This document shows positions 1-8,456 of a stretch of 27,925 nt of DNA, piece after piece. The notes below the pieces were generated by a model. It did no database searches, was not told the origin of the DNA, and was given only the letters and a program-made list of their open reading frames with translations. Source of the DNA: CAYHGV01 sp964356135. GTDB lineage: Bacteria; Hydrothermota; Tepidihabitantia; CAYHGV01. Positions within the stretch are counted from its first letter, which is position 1. Each line of letters starts with the position of its first letter. The stretch is from the NCBI GenBank assembly GCA_964356135.1, contig CAYHGV010000033.1, positions 1 through 27,925 on the forward strand. Direction: 5' to 3'. Position numbers and translations under genes: made by a program.

Positions 1-500
1 CAACAGCGCCTGTTTCCACGCGCTTACCTCTTCGTGAACACAGGCACACTGAGTGTAATTGAGATTCGTGCCGCAGTCCGGACACAGGCCACGACAATCC
101 TCCCGACAAACCGGAGCGAGCGGAACCGCCAGGAGTATCGTATCTCGAACGACCGGTAGAATGTCGATGGCCTCGCCGGTGTACTGTGCCCGATGTAATT
201 CAGCCGATATCAGCTCTGACGGCGGATTCGCAGTACCCGACCCTCCGGGTAGATATCCCTGGTCAACTTTCTCAAGAAACATTTTCGTAAAGCATTCGCT
301 GCACCAGGCACAGCAAAATTCCGCTTCAAATGCTACCGTCCCATTGAGCAAAAGATTTTCCCCGGTTTTATTCACGACCAACTCGACCGTAACGTTTTTC
401 AATAACCGCAGAGCAGGCAGATCGAGATCTCCGGCGACAATGGTAAAGCGAAGCTCGTTCCTCCCTTCCTGTAACTCGAGCAATCGTATTACAGCTTCGC

Positions 501-504
<4 letters not shown>
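1..504 (-). CDS. YceD/DUF177 family protein, C-terminus cut by window edge
   Basis: I translated this from the minus strand. It gives 168 codons with no stop before base 1, so the C-terminus is missing. YceD/DUF177 proteins are small factors linked to 23S rRNA accumulation and are often encoded just before rpmF (ribosomal protein L32); rpmF could therefore lie beyond the edge, which is inference. The signature is the cysteine cluster near the end: C133, C137, C141, C144, C153 and C155 in the pattern PVCREDCRGLCPDCGTNLN, preceded by DTILLAVPL, as is typical of the family. A second Cys group (C64, C65, C68, C71) lies mid-protein. The ATG overlaps the stop of the upstream moxR-type gene as ATGA. 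It has no Shine-Dalgarno sequence of its own, so translation is probably coupled. Confidence 0.85.
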
Positions 505-1484
<980 letters not shown>

Positions 1485-1550
1485 ATTTACCCCCTGCGGA
1501 TTTTCTCCGCAATTTTATTAGTTTCACGCACCCAACCGCTACTCATTATT

Positions 1551-1649
1551 TGTGGATAACCACAAAACTCGATTATAGCTTTTCGCCTGTAAGTCATTGA
1601 CTGTCAAGACCTTAGGCTGTTTTCCACAATTGTTGAAAAGTTATGCACA
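1551..1649. promoter_or_regulatory. cluster of four DnaA-box-like 9-mers
   Basis: The rpiB-moxR gap holds two exact matches to TTATNCACA: TTATCCACA on the minus strand (1551-1559) and TTATGCACA on the plus strand (1641-1649). It also holds TTTTCCACA (plus, 1620-1628) and TTTTCAACA (minus, 1631-1639). The last two form a near-perfect palindrome, TTTTCCACAATTGTTGAAAA. I found no other exact TTATNCACA in intergenic parts of the window. The cluster could be an origin element or a DnaA-controlled promoter. A TATAAT on the minus strand (1572-1577) lies within it and may serve moxR, although no -35 element sits at normal spacing. Confidence 0.45.
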
Positions 1650-1694
1650 CCGGTGCCGTTACGGTTCGTCGATAATAGACTAACTCCTGAGTAC

Positions 1695-2198
1695 TCAGTC
1701 TGGACCAGGGCTATCCGCACCGGTTCTTCCTGTCTCTGGACGCTTTTTTTCACCGATAGCCTCTGCTTCATACCTGGAAATCTTATCAAGCCGCCGTTGA
1801 TGGCGGTCGCCTTCGAACGGAGTCGACAAAAATACGTTGATTACCAGCTTTGCCTGCTTCGGTCGAATAAAATCGCCTGCCAGGACAAGAATGTTGGCGT
1901 CGTTGTGTTGCCGTGCCCGTTTTGCCAGTCGAGTAGAAAAACAAAGCGCGGCACGAACGCCCCTAACTTTATTGGCGGCGATTGTCATTCCCAAACCCGA
2001 ACCGCAGATCAAAATTCCCTTTTCGATCTTTTCTTTTTTTAAGGACTCGGCTAAGGAAAAAGCAATATCTGGATAGTCGATCGGATTATCATCAATCGAA
2101 CCAAAATCGACAACTTCATGATTCTTGGGTAGTAAATATTTTTTAAGAGCCTCTTTCAGTTTGTAACCCCGATGGTCTGAACCGATACCGATCTTCAT
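1695..2198 (-). CDS. rpiB: ribose-5-phosphate isomerase B
   Basis: RpiB interconverts ribose 5-phosphate and ribulose 5-phosphate in the non-oxidative pentose phosphate pathway (cytosolic). The 167-residue product shows the N-terminal GSDHRGYKLK (D8, H9), the active-site cysteine in GILICGSGLGMTIAANK (C65), H98 in RARQHNDAN, and the terminal FEGDRHQRRLDKI block, all family hallmarks. The family normally ends soon after this block. Here about 26 further residues follow, polar and charged, with no recognised domain. No Shine-Dalgarno sequence precedes the ATG; the leader is A-rich. The gene lies 131 bases downstream of ilvE on the same strand, with a repeat-like hairpin segment between them. 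Allose-6-phosphate isomerase activity cannot be excluded from sequence alone. Confidence 0.95.
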   Translation of the reverse strand: MKIGIGSDHRGYKLKEALKKYLLPKNHEVVDFGSIDDNPIDYPDIAFSLAESLKKEKIEKGILICGSGLGMTIAANKVRGVRAALCFSTRLAKRARQHNDANILVLAGDFIRPKQAKLVINVFLSTPFEGDRHQRRLDKISRYEAEAIGEKKRPETGRTGADSPGPD

Positions 2199-2211
2199 AT
2201 TTTAATTTTTG

Positions 2212-2324
2212 TAACCGCAGACACGCTGATTTCGTCTCGAAGCGAGACGACGCAGATTTTTAACAAACAATAAATGACCTCAGTTTCTATATAATCGGCG
2301 AACATCTGCGTGCATCTGCGGTTA
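2212..2324. repeat. intergenic inverted-repeat segment with internal hairpin
   Basis: The ilvE-rpiB gap is bounded by a 10-base perfect inverted repeat, TAACCGCAGA (2212-2221) and TCTGCGGTTA (2315-2324). The right side shows a 10-base period (ATCTGCGTGC then ATCTGCGGTT). Inside is a compact hairpin, TCGTCTCG-AAG-CGAGACGA (2232-2250), with an 8-bp stem and 3-base loop. No reading frame occupies the segment. It resembles the periodic repeats in other gaps of this window. Confidence 0.55.
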
Positions 2325-2329
2325 ATTCG

Positions 2330-3247
2330 TTATCTTACATAGGTGAGCCAGTTATAGCTATCCTTCCGGTCACCTTCGATTATCGCAAAGAAGGCATCCT
2401 GGAGTTTTTTCGTTACCTCTCCCCGTTCTCCTTTGCCGATGGTAATCTTATCAATCGAACGGATGGGCGAAAGTTCCGCGGCGCTGCCGGTAAAAAAGAC
2501 CTCGTCTGCCAGATAGAGAAACTCCCGTAAGAACTTCTCTTCAATCACTGGAATACCGAGATCCTTGGCAATCTTAATCACTGAATCCCGGGTGATGCCA
2601 GGCAGAATCGAGGCATGGAGGGGTGGAGTAAAAATCCTTTGGTCCTTGACGACGAAAATATTTTCACCCGATCCTTCGCTGACAAACCCGCTGGTATCAA
2701 GAGCGATTCCTTCGACAAATCCGTATATCAACGCCTCCATCTTTATCAACTGGGAGTTCATATAGTTGGCGCAGCATTTCGCCATTGCCGGAAAGGTGTT
2801 GGGTGCCATTCGATTCCAGGAAGAAACCATCACATCCACTCCTTTTTCCAGGGCTTCGGCACCCAGATATTTCCCCCATTTCCAGACCGCGACCGCAATA
2901 TTTACCGGACAGGTGAAGGGATTCACACCGAGTTCGGCATAGCCACGATAAACGAGCGGACGAATATAGCATTCGTCGTATCCGTTCTTTTTTATCAATT
3001 CGATGATTGCGCCATTAATTTGGTCTCGGGTAAAAGGAATATCCATCCGATAGATTTTTGCCGAATTGAAGAGCCGGTCAGTATGGTCTTGAAGTCTGAA
3101 ACAGGCAGAACCTTTTTTAGTTTTATAACAACGCGACCCTTCAAAAACGCCGGTGCCATAATGGATTACATGGGAGCAAATATGAATCTTTGCATTGTCC
3201 CATTCAACAAACTCACCATCCATCCAGATATACTTTGCCTTCTCCAT
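2330..3247 (-). CDS. ilvE: branched-chain amino acid aminotransferase (fold-type IV PLP enzyme)
   Basis: IlvE transfers the amino group between glutamate and the keto acids of leucine, isoleucine and valine, using PLP, in the cytosol. The product aligns along its length with the E. coli-type enzyme. It has IWMDGEFVEWDNAKIHICSH at the N-terminus, the HYGTGVFEG loop, the PLP lysine in PAMAKCCANYMNS, the PLP-phosphate region DTSGFVSEGSGENIF, and LPGITRD, LADEVFFTGSAAELSPIRS and a C-terminal YNWLTYVR. I prefer the ATG at 3247 over one two codons upstream (3253), because AGGGGGAG lies 7-8 bases before 3247 but only 1-2 before 3253. The PLP lysine is K159 if numbered from 3253, K157 from 3247. The gene begins 20 bases after the 3' end of a tRNA on the same strand, so the two are probably one transcript. 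Confidence 0.96.
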   Translation of the reverse strand: MEKAKYIWMDGEFVEWDNAKIHICSHVIHYGTGVFEGSRCYKTKKGSACFRLQDHTDRLFNSAKIYRMDIPFTRDQINGAIIELIKKNGYDECYIRPLVYRGYAELGVNPFTCPVNIAVAVWKWGKYLGAEALEKGVDVMVSSWNRMAPNTFPAMAKCCANYMNSQLIKMEALIYGFVEGIALDTSGFVSEGSGENIFVVKDQRIFTPPLHASILPGITRDSVIKIAKDLGIPVIEEKFLREFLYLADEVFFTGSAAELSPIRSIDKITIGKGERGEVTKKLQDAFFAIIEGDRKDSYNWLTYVR

Positions 3248-3267
3248 CGCCATTCTCCCCCTTCATA

Positions 3268-3345
3268 TGGTGGCGGCGAAGGGATTCGAACCCCTGACAC
3301 AGAGATTATGATTCTCCTGCTCTGGCCAGACTGAGCTACGCCGCC
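3268..3345 (-). tRNA. tRNA with CAU anticodon (elongator Met, or Ile2 if lysidine-modified)
   Basis: A full cloverleaf reads on the minus strand. The acceptor stem is GGCGGCG/CGCCGCC. The D arm is GCTC/GAGC. The anticodon stem is GGAGA/TCTCT with a seven-base loop ATCATAA giving anticodon CAU. The variable loop has five bases, and the T arm is AGGGG-TTCGAAT-CCCTT. Discriminator A and a genomically encoded CCA follow (3268-3270). The anticodon stem lacks the three G:C pairs of initiator tRNA and the first pair is Watson-Crick, so it is not fMet. Sequence alone does not separate elongator Met from the AUA-reading Ile2 tRNA. It lies just upstream of ilvE. Confidence 0.93.
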
Positions 3346-3352
3346 TCACGAA

Positions 3353-3380
3353 AGGCTACGGCGATTTAGCTTTTTGTCAA
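3353..3380 (-). promoter_or_regulatory. promoter of the tRNA-ilvE unit
   Basis: On the minus strand TTGACA (3375-3380) is followed by 16 bases and TAGCCT (3353-3358). The mature tRNA 5' end is 7 bases further on, so transcription may begin at or next to tRNA base 1. The -35 is exact; the -10 keeps only the TA...T frame. Spacing matches the other promoters here. Confidence 0.6.
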
Positions 3381-3449
3381 GAGCCAGAACCTTGCAAAGA
3401 AGTGCTGATAACCAATCGGCCCAAAGGCGGATAGTTGTTTCTTGTAGCG

Positions 3450-3465
3450 GTCGGATTTATCCGAC
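3450..3465. repeat. short perfect hairpin in the divergent gap
   Basis: GTCGGA-TTTA-TCCGAC forms a 6-bp stem with a 4-base loop. It sits in the 320-base stretch between the tRNA (3345) and the C25 peptidase start (3667). That stretch otherwise holds the two outward promoters and no supported gene. There is no T-run of terminator type. The hairpin may belong to the same class of short palindromes seen at 2232-2250 and 12971-13023. Confidence 0.4.
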
Positions 3466-3613
3466 ATTATTCTCGTTGTGCTCGCACCGAAATACCGAAC
3501 TGATTGGTGCAAAGTGGCCAATGGCGATAGATTTCCAAGACGGTGCTCTCGTGGTTACCATGCTCCACCTTTAATGGAGAAAAACCGAAGATTATCTTTG
3601 ACGAAAAAAATGC

Positions 3614-3641
3614 TTGACAGTTATCAAAAAATTTCTATAAT
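3614..3641 (+). promoter_or_regulatory. consensus promoter for the C25 peptidase operon
   Basis: An exact TTGACA (3614-3619) and an exact TATAAT (3636-3641) are separated by 16 bases. The predicted start near 3648 leaves a leader of about 19 bases, ending in AAGGAGGTGGGT before the ATG at 3667. This also excludes translation from any upstream in-frame start, since the promoter would then lie inside the gene. Confidence 0.85.
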
Positions 3642-3666
3642 TAGCTATACCTACAAGGAGGTGGGT

Positions 3667-6180
3667 ATGCGGTGTGTTGTAATTATTAGCACTTTGTGTG
3701 CCATAACAGGTTTGGCTCAAGCAAAACCGCGATGGGTCTATTTTGACTCTAATAAATCTGCCGGCACCCCCCCCTCGATAGAAGTCCTTAGCTCTGACTT
3801 TACCCAGACCACAATCAAAATAACCATCCCGGGTATGTGGGTTAAAGATACTGTGGTTAATTCGACTACCTACCAGATATTGACTCTGCCTGAAACACCC
3901 AGTCATACCGGTTTAATCTGCAAACCACTCCTGCCAAGCATCAATAAGCTCGTGGGTATACCGCCCCGTTCCGCAGTCTCGGTGGATACCCTTAATACTA
4001 CCAGTTTAACCTTTTCCGACTACCTCATCTTTCCTTATCAAGGTCCTTTAGCTGAATCAGAAAAGCCCGGCCCGTTTGTTATTGATACTCTTGCCTATTC
4101 ATCAGATAGCTTCTATCCGGAAACGGCGACCTGGGTCGGTAGCCCTGCCATCTTGCGCGACCTCCGGATTGTTAAGCAGGTAAGCTATCCGATTCTATTC
4201 AACCCTCAAGAGCATAAGCTTCTGGTCTTCAAAGAGATGACGGTTCAGCTCAGCTACAGCGGTTTTGATAACACAAATGCCTTAAAAGACCACCCCAGGC
4301 AACCTTCGCCTCAATTTGAAAGGATGTATCGGGAGATTGTCATTAACTACGACTACATTACCAAACATCCGGCAGCATTAGACGCACCCCCATATGATTG
4401 GCATGAAGGTTATCTAATAATCTGTGCTGATGCCTATTATAATTCGGATTGGCTGGATTCGCTAAAATTCTGGAAGACGAAAGAAGGCTACATCTGCGGA
4501 ATTAAGAAGCAGAGCGAAATTGTCGGAGGTTATGATGCCAATGATGTTTACCAGATTCGGGACTACATTGCCTCGGTCTATCAGCAGCCCTACAAAGTCC
4601 CGGATATTAAGGACGATTCCAGTCAACTCTCCTATGTGCTGCTTGTAGGTGATGCGCCTCAGGCACATGTTAATTACTGGCAAACCTGGCATATTGGCAG
4701 CGACACGACCGTTCCGACTTATGGTGAATGGATATGGCATGGTTTTTTGCCCCCTTACAATGATGCCAATATCCCCTCTGATTTCTATTATTCACTGATT
4801 GCGGGTAATGATAGTTTCCCAGACATCGCCATCGGCAGGCTTTGTGCTACCAACGATACCAACCTGGAAACTGTTATAAACAAAACCTTCAAATACGAGA
4901 GGGATGTGGCTGATAGCTGGGACCCCACCAAAGTCCTCCTTGTAGCACATAGGGGACCCGAAGATTTTGCCTCGGAAAAAACAACAATAAAAACCGAATT
5001 GCTCGACCCGTTAGGGATTCCGGTTCAAACCGTATACGGCTCTGATGGTGGAACCAATGCAATGGTAATAAACTCTATCAACTCCGGGTTAGGAGTCATT
5101 AACTATCTCGGTCATGGTGAACCCCGTTGTTGGTCTTTATGGTCGTACACGCACGAGAGCTTTACGAATAATAACATCTATGATGACTTAACGAATGAAC
5201 CATACTTTCCACTTGTGTTTAATGTCGCCTGCTGGACTGGCACAATCACTGGTTTGCCTCCATTAGAGGAAGAAGCAATGGTCAAGGCATGGACCTGGGA
5301 GGTAAACGGAGGCGGCGTTGGTGCATTCGGAGCCAGCTATCCTTCTTGGACTAGAGCCAACCTCGTACTGGATAAGGCTATCTTCAAGCACCTGTTTTAT
5401 CTAAACGCTCCGGTGGGCTGGGCAATAAACATGGCGAAATCAATGATTATTGAAATAGCTCCCCCACCCCCAGACCAAGAGTTTGAATACTTTCTCACCA
5501 TCGCCTGGCAATACTTCTGGATTGGCGACCCGAACCTCCGGCGCTGGGAAGATAAACCTGCCTCGAGCGTTGCCGCTCATCCTGTGCTGATTCATACATC
5601 CCCCACTAACTTCACGGTTCAGGTTTTTGCCTACTCTCCCGGTAACCCGACGGTGCCGGTTCAAGGGGCATCAGTCTGCCTGTTCAAGCCCTTTGATGTG
5701 CATAAACAGGGTTACACCAATGGAAGCGGTCTCATAACCTTCCAGGTGGACTGTCAAAGCGCAGGTCAGCTTTTTGTTACCGCCACCGGCCAATGTGATG
5801 CGAGTTCCATCATCAAGCCTTATGAGGGGTCGTGCTTAGTAATATATCCTTCCGAAGTTATTGTCTCTGAGACTACAAAGACCTTCATTCCCTGGTCGCT
5901 CTCTTTAAACCGACCCAATCCGTTTGTTCGGTCTACAAATATTACATTCCAGGTTGGTGGTATAGAAGATGGAACTTTGGAGTACATCTCGATTAAGGTC
6001 TATAACCCGATGGGTCAAGTAGTTAAAACACTAATAGACGACTTTAGAAAACCCGGTCGGTATGCGGTTCTTTTCGACGGAAAAGACGAACAGGGTCGCA
6101 CTCTGTCCAGCGGTATCTATTTCTACCGGCTGCAATCCGGGGGCTTCAAAGCCGTAAAACGAATGGTGCTCTTGAGGTGA
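3667..6180 (+). CDS. secreted C25 (gingipain-type) cysteine peptidase with FlgD-like C-terminal domain
   Basis: The 837-residue product starts with a signal peptide (MRCVVIISTLCAITGLAQA). The central part resembles peptidase family C25. It has YVLLVGDAPQ and FPDIAIGRL, then a His motif INYLGHGEPRCWS and a Cys motif FNVACWTG, which supply the expected catalytic His-Cys pair. A stretch near VPVQGASVCLFKPF resembles a carboxypeptidase-regulatory or Ig-like fold. The C-terminus is a FlgD-type Ig domain beginning LNRPNPFVRST and ending VKRMVLLR, of the kind that serves as a surface-sorting tail in FCB-type bacteria. C25 members include gingipains and the PorU sortase; which role applies here is open. 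The AAGGAGG and consensus promoter fix the start at 3667; an in-frame start at 3478 is rejected. The next gene follows after 42 bases and is probably co-transcribed. Confidence 0.88.
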   Translation: MRCVVIISTLCAITGLAQAKPRWVYFDSNKSAGTPPSIEVLSSDFTQTTIKITIPGMWVKDTVVNSTTYQILTLPETPSHTGLICKPLLPSINKLVGIPPRSAVSVDTLNTTSLTFSDYLIFPYQGPLAESEKPGPFVIDTLAYSSDSFYPETATWVGSPAILRDLRIVKQVSYPILFNPQEHKLLVFKEMTVQLSYSGFDNTNALKDHPRQPSPQFERMYREIVINYDYITKHPAALDAPPYDWHEGYLIICADAYYNSDWLDSLKFWKTKEGYICGIKKQSEIVGGYDANDVYQIRDYIASVYQQPYKVPDIKDDSSQLSYVLLVGDAPQAHVNYWQTWHIGSDTTVPTYGEWIWHGFLPPYNDANIPSDFYYSLIAGNDSFPDIAIGRLCATNDTNLETVINKTFKYERDVADSWDPTKVLLVAHRGPEDFASEKTTIKTELLDPLGIPVQTVYGSDGGTNAMVINSINSGLGVINYLGHGEPRCWSLWSYTHESFTNNNIYDDLTNEPYFPLVFNVACWTGTITGLPPLEEEAMVKAWTWEVNGGGVGAFGASYPSWTRANLVLDKAIFKHLFYLNAPVGWAINMAKSMIIEIAPPPPDQEFEYFLTIAWQYFWIGDPNLRRWEDKPASSVAAHPVLIHTSPTNFTVQVFAYSPGNPTVPVQGASVCLFKPFDVHKQGYTNGSGLITFQVDCQSAGQLFVTATGQCDASSIIKPYEGSCLVIYPSEVIVSETTKTFIPWSLSLNRPNPFVRSTNITFQVGGIEDGTLEYISIKVYNPMGQVVKTLIDDFRKPGRYAVLFDGKDEQGRTLSSGIYFYRLQSGGFKAVKRMVLLR

Positions 6181-6222
6181 GATGGAAGAGTCGTTAGAAA
6201 AAAGATTCACGAGGAGGTCTCA

Positions 6223-7620
6223 ATGCCAAAAATAAAAATTTTGATTTTGATGATTCCGTTTGTCGGTTCCCTTTTATATTCTCAAATGTGGTCTCCGCCC
6301 GTGCGGGTTTCACCTTCGGGTTCGGACGTGTTCAATTCTCCTGCGACTCTGGTCTGTGATACGACCGGCAAGGTCTGGTTTGCCTGGTCAGAATCTGCCA
6401 TTAAGGGTGTTTTTGTGAAGTACTATTCTTATAACGAAAGCACCTGGTCTGAGCCGATTGAAGCCTATCCTCCTGGACTTACCGCTGACCGGATAAAATT
6501 AGAACTGGATAAAGAAGGGAATATCTGGGTAATTGAAAGCCATACTGGGTATGGCAACTATGCCCGATATTATAACGGCGAAGAATGGTCAGAGATAATG
6601 GAAATCCCCTTCGTATATCCTTACGATTATTTTGAAACCACCTGCGACAGTTCAGGAAATATTTTCGTTATCGGAACTGAAATAGCTAGACTTTATGCAA
6701 CTCGTTGGAATGGTGCGGGCTGGAGCGAAGCCGAATGGGTTGGACCGGGAACTGACATCATCTCGTGGGATATTGCTACCAGCAAAGACGGAACCGTCTG
6801 GCTGATGTGGTATGGATATGCTGAATCGCCAGAAACCAAAGGAGTGTTCGTCCAGCATCCTGTTGGAAATAGCTGGAGCGATACCAGCCGGGTCTTTTTC
6901 AAAGACGCCGGTATAGTTCTTTCTCCCGACACCCTGGGTGGAGTATGGGCAATCCTGCAGCCCTATCTTTCCAAGGACCCGCTCTATTTTTATATGAGTC
7001 ATTACAACGGAACGCGCTGGTCCATGCTGGATTCGGTCCCCAATCTGGCTTGTGCTACGAGTATCGTTGACCATCGTAACCGGTTGTGGGTCGTCTGGAA
7101 AGAACGTGATAGTATTCCCGACCTCTGGTTTGCTTATTATGATGGAAATAATTGGTCACCCCCAGCGCCGATAGATGTTTCTCCTGGTATTTACGATGAG
7201 TCTCCGGCATTAGCCGTGGACCGCCGGGGTGTGGTATGGTTAGCGTGGCGTCGTTACGACCCTAATGACGAAAGTGAAACCGGTTTCTATACCTGCCACA
7301 CCACCAACCTGGATATTCAAGAACCAAAAGCCGCTCCGGTTCTGTCTACCCCCATTCTTCAGAATTATCCTAATCTCTTCGCTTCCTCTACTACAATTCA
7401 GTTTTTTCTGCCCAAACCCGGTTATACGACTTTAAAAATCTACAATTCCACCGGAGAGCTCGTACGAACCTTAGTTAATAACCGACTCACAGCCGGTTGG
7501 CACTCCATAATCTGGAACGGAAAAGATAACAACGACAGAAAAGTCGCAAGCGGAGTCTACTTTTGCCGGCTCGATGCCAATGGCTTCACTGTGGTCAAGC
7601 GATTGGTTCAGTTGAAGTAA
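6223..7620 (+). CDS. secreted beta-propeller-like repeat protein with FlgD-like C-terminal domain
   Basis: The 465-residue product has a signal peptide (MPKIKILILMIPFVGSLLYS). Six or so repeats of about 50 residues follow, each with a pattern like G.VW..W then YYNG..WS (for example NGEEWSE, NGAGWSE, NGTRWS, DGNNWS). This suggests a BNR/sialidase-like propeller; no catalytic residues were recognised. The C-terminus is a FlgD-type Ig domain (TTLKIYNSTGELVRTLV, then GKDNNDRKVASGVYFCRL), ending VVKRLVQLK, very like the tail of the upstream peptidase. The usual NPF at the domain entry reads PNLF here. AGGAGG lies six bases before the ATG. The neighbour on the right is convergent, with 11 bases between stops and no obvious terminator. 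Likely exported with the C25 protein by the same route. Confidence 0.82.
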   Translation: MPKIKILILMIPFVGSLLYSQMWSPPVRVSPSGSDVFNSPATLVCDTTGKVWFAWSESAIKGVFVKYYSYNESTWSEPIEAYPPGLTADRIKLELDKEGNIWVIESHTGYGNYARYYNGEEWSEIMEIPFVYPYDYFETTCDSSGNIFVIGTEIARLYATRWNGAGWSEAEWVGPGTDIISWDIATSKDGTVWLMWYGYAESPETKGVFVQHPVGNSWSDTSRVFFKDAGIVLSPDTLGGVWAILQPYLSKDPLYFYMSHYNGTRWSMLDSVPNLACATSIVDHRNRLWVVWKERDSIPDLWFAYYDGNNWSPPAPIDVSPGIYDESPALAVDRRGVVWLAWRRYDPNDESETGFYTCHTTNLDIQEPKAAPVLSTPILQNYPNLFASSTTIQFFLPKPGYTTLKIYNSTGELVRTLVNNRLTAGWHSIIWNGKDNNDRKVASGVYFCRLDANGFTVVKRLVQLK

Positions 7621-7631
7621 GCAGGATAAAA

Positions 7632-8309
7632 TTAAGTTACTACAATTAAAAGGTCTAATGTAATCGCCGCGAAAAAATGGAGCAGCACGCAGGGAAAGAT
7701 ACTCTTCCCCCGATAGGCGATAACCCCTAAAAGTATCCCGGCGATAACCGAGCCAAATGCCTCGAGCGGAGGTTTGCCAAAATGGAGCACGGCATAGGGC
7801 AGGGTTTGGATCAAGATTGCCGCCGGCAAACCGACTCGTTCGCCCAGCCCAAAAAGCATAAATCCGCGAAAAAAGAACTCCCAGCTCACCATATCGACAA
7901 GCTGGATGACACCATTCAGCAGGAAAAAACCTGCCCCCAGCTTCGCCAGCCTGAAGAGCGGATAAAAAGAACGAAATTCCGGTCGCTGGCTGGCAAAAAT
8001 CAGTAACGGCAATAACAGTCCGTACAGCACTGCGACATCAACCAGCCACACCCGCCAGTTACCGAGCACCAGTCCGAAGACCTTAGGATGCTTCCTCATA
8101 ATAGTAACAAAGGCGAGCGGAATGACAAAAAAGAGTAAAAAAACGACGAGCGTTTTATTAAGAATGCCGTAGGGCTCGGCTATGAATCGGAATCGAAAAT
8201 AACGGAACGAAAGCAACAGCACCGTCGCCGCCAGGAGCACGACCGCCGTCTGTCGGTCAGAAAACGGTGTAATCAGGTCTTTAAAAAATTGTTTCAGCGA
8301 TTTTACCAT
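7632..8309 (-). CDS. CPBP (Abi/CAAX) intramembrane protease family protein with altered catalytic motifs
   Basis: The 225-residue protein has about six or seven hydrophobic segments and the CPBP (Rce1-like) core. Motif 1 is WEFFFRG (W143, E144, R148), motif 2 is PYAVLHFGKPP (H176), and motif 3 is VLLHFFAA (H211). In active Rce1 enzymes motif 1 is EExxxR and motif 3 is HxxxN. Here the first Glu is Trp and the Asn is Ala (A215), so activity is uncertain and a divergent or non-proteolytic role is possible. No clear Shine-Dalgarno sequence precedes the ATG. A candidate promoter lies in an inverted repeat just upstream. Family members process prenylated proteins or act in bacteriocin self-immunity; no substrate can be inferred here. 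Confidence 0.8.
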   Translation of the reverse strand: MVKSLKQFFKDLITPFSDRQTAVVLLAATVLLLSFRYFRFRFIAEPYGILNKTLVVFLLFFVIPLAFVTIMRKHPKVFGLVLGNWRVWLVDVAVLYGLLLPLLIFASQRPEFRSFYPLFRLAKLGAGFFLLNGVIQLVDMVSWEFFFRGFMLFGLGERVGLPAAILIQTLPYAVLHFGKPPLEAFGSVIAGILLGVIAYRGKSIFPCVLLHFFAAITLDLLIVVT

Positions 8310-8330
8310 TCAAATTTTGACCACAAAGTT

Positions 8331-8383
8331 CCCCATTAGATGTCCGATTTTTTTAATATAACGGTATCTAATGGGGCAGACAA
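8331..8383 (-). promoter_or_regulatory. candidate promoter overlapping a perfect 11-base inverted repeat
   Basis: CCCCATTAGAT (8331-8341) and ATCTAATGGGG (8366-8376) form a perfect 11-bp dyad around an A+T-rich 24-base core. On the minus strand TTGTCT (8378-8383), 17 bases, then TATATT (8355-8360) make a promoter-like pair. One dyad arm falls in the spacer and the other near or after the predicted start, an operator-like layout 22 bases before the CPBP gene. A transcribed hairpin is the alternative; no U-run supports a terminator. Confidence 0.4.
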
Positions 8384-8456
8384 AGGTTAAAAAAAACGGG
8401 CCTTAAATTCATTTTGTATTCACCTGCATAAATTCTTGCTGGCGAAATCTGGATTT

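Noticed and set aside
1495..1511. TGCGGA/TCCGCA hairpin followed by ATTTTATT on the plus strand, terminator-like
   Set aside because: No plus-strand gene ends here, and the stem has only six pairs.
2615..3334. 239-codon plus-strand frame opposite ilvE and running into the tRNA
   Set aside because: Antisense to a certain gene and to a tRNA; no recognisable protein.
3478..3666. In-frame upstream extension of the C25 peptidase gene (would add 63 residues)
   Set aside because: The exact TTGACA-N16-TATAAT promoter and AAGGAGG lie inside this stretch, and the ATG at 3667 starts a clean signal peptide.
7621..7631. Bidirectional terminator between the convergent propeller and CPBP genes
   Set aside because: Only 11 bases separate the stops and no stem-loop with a T-run is visible.
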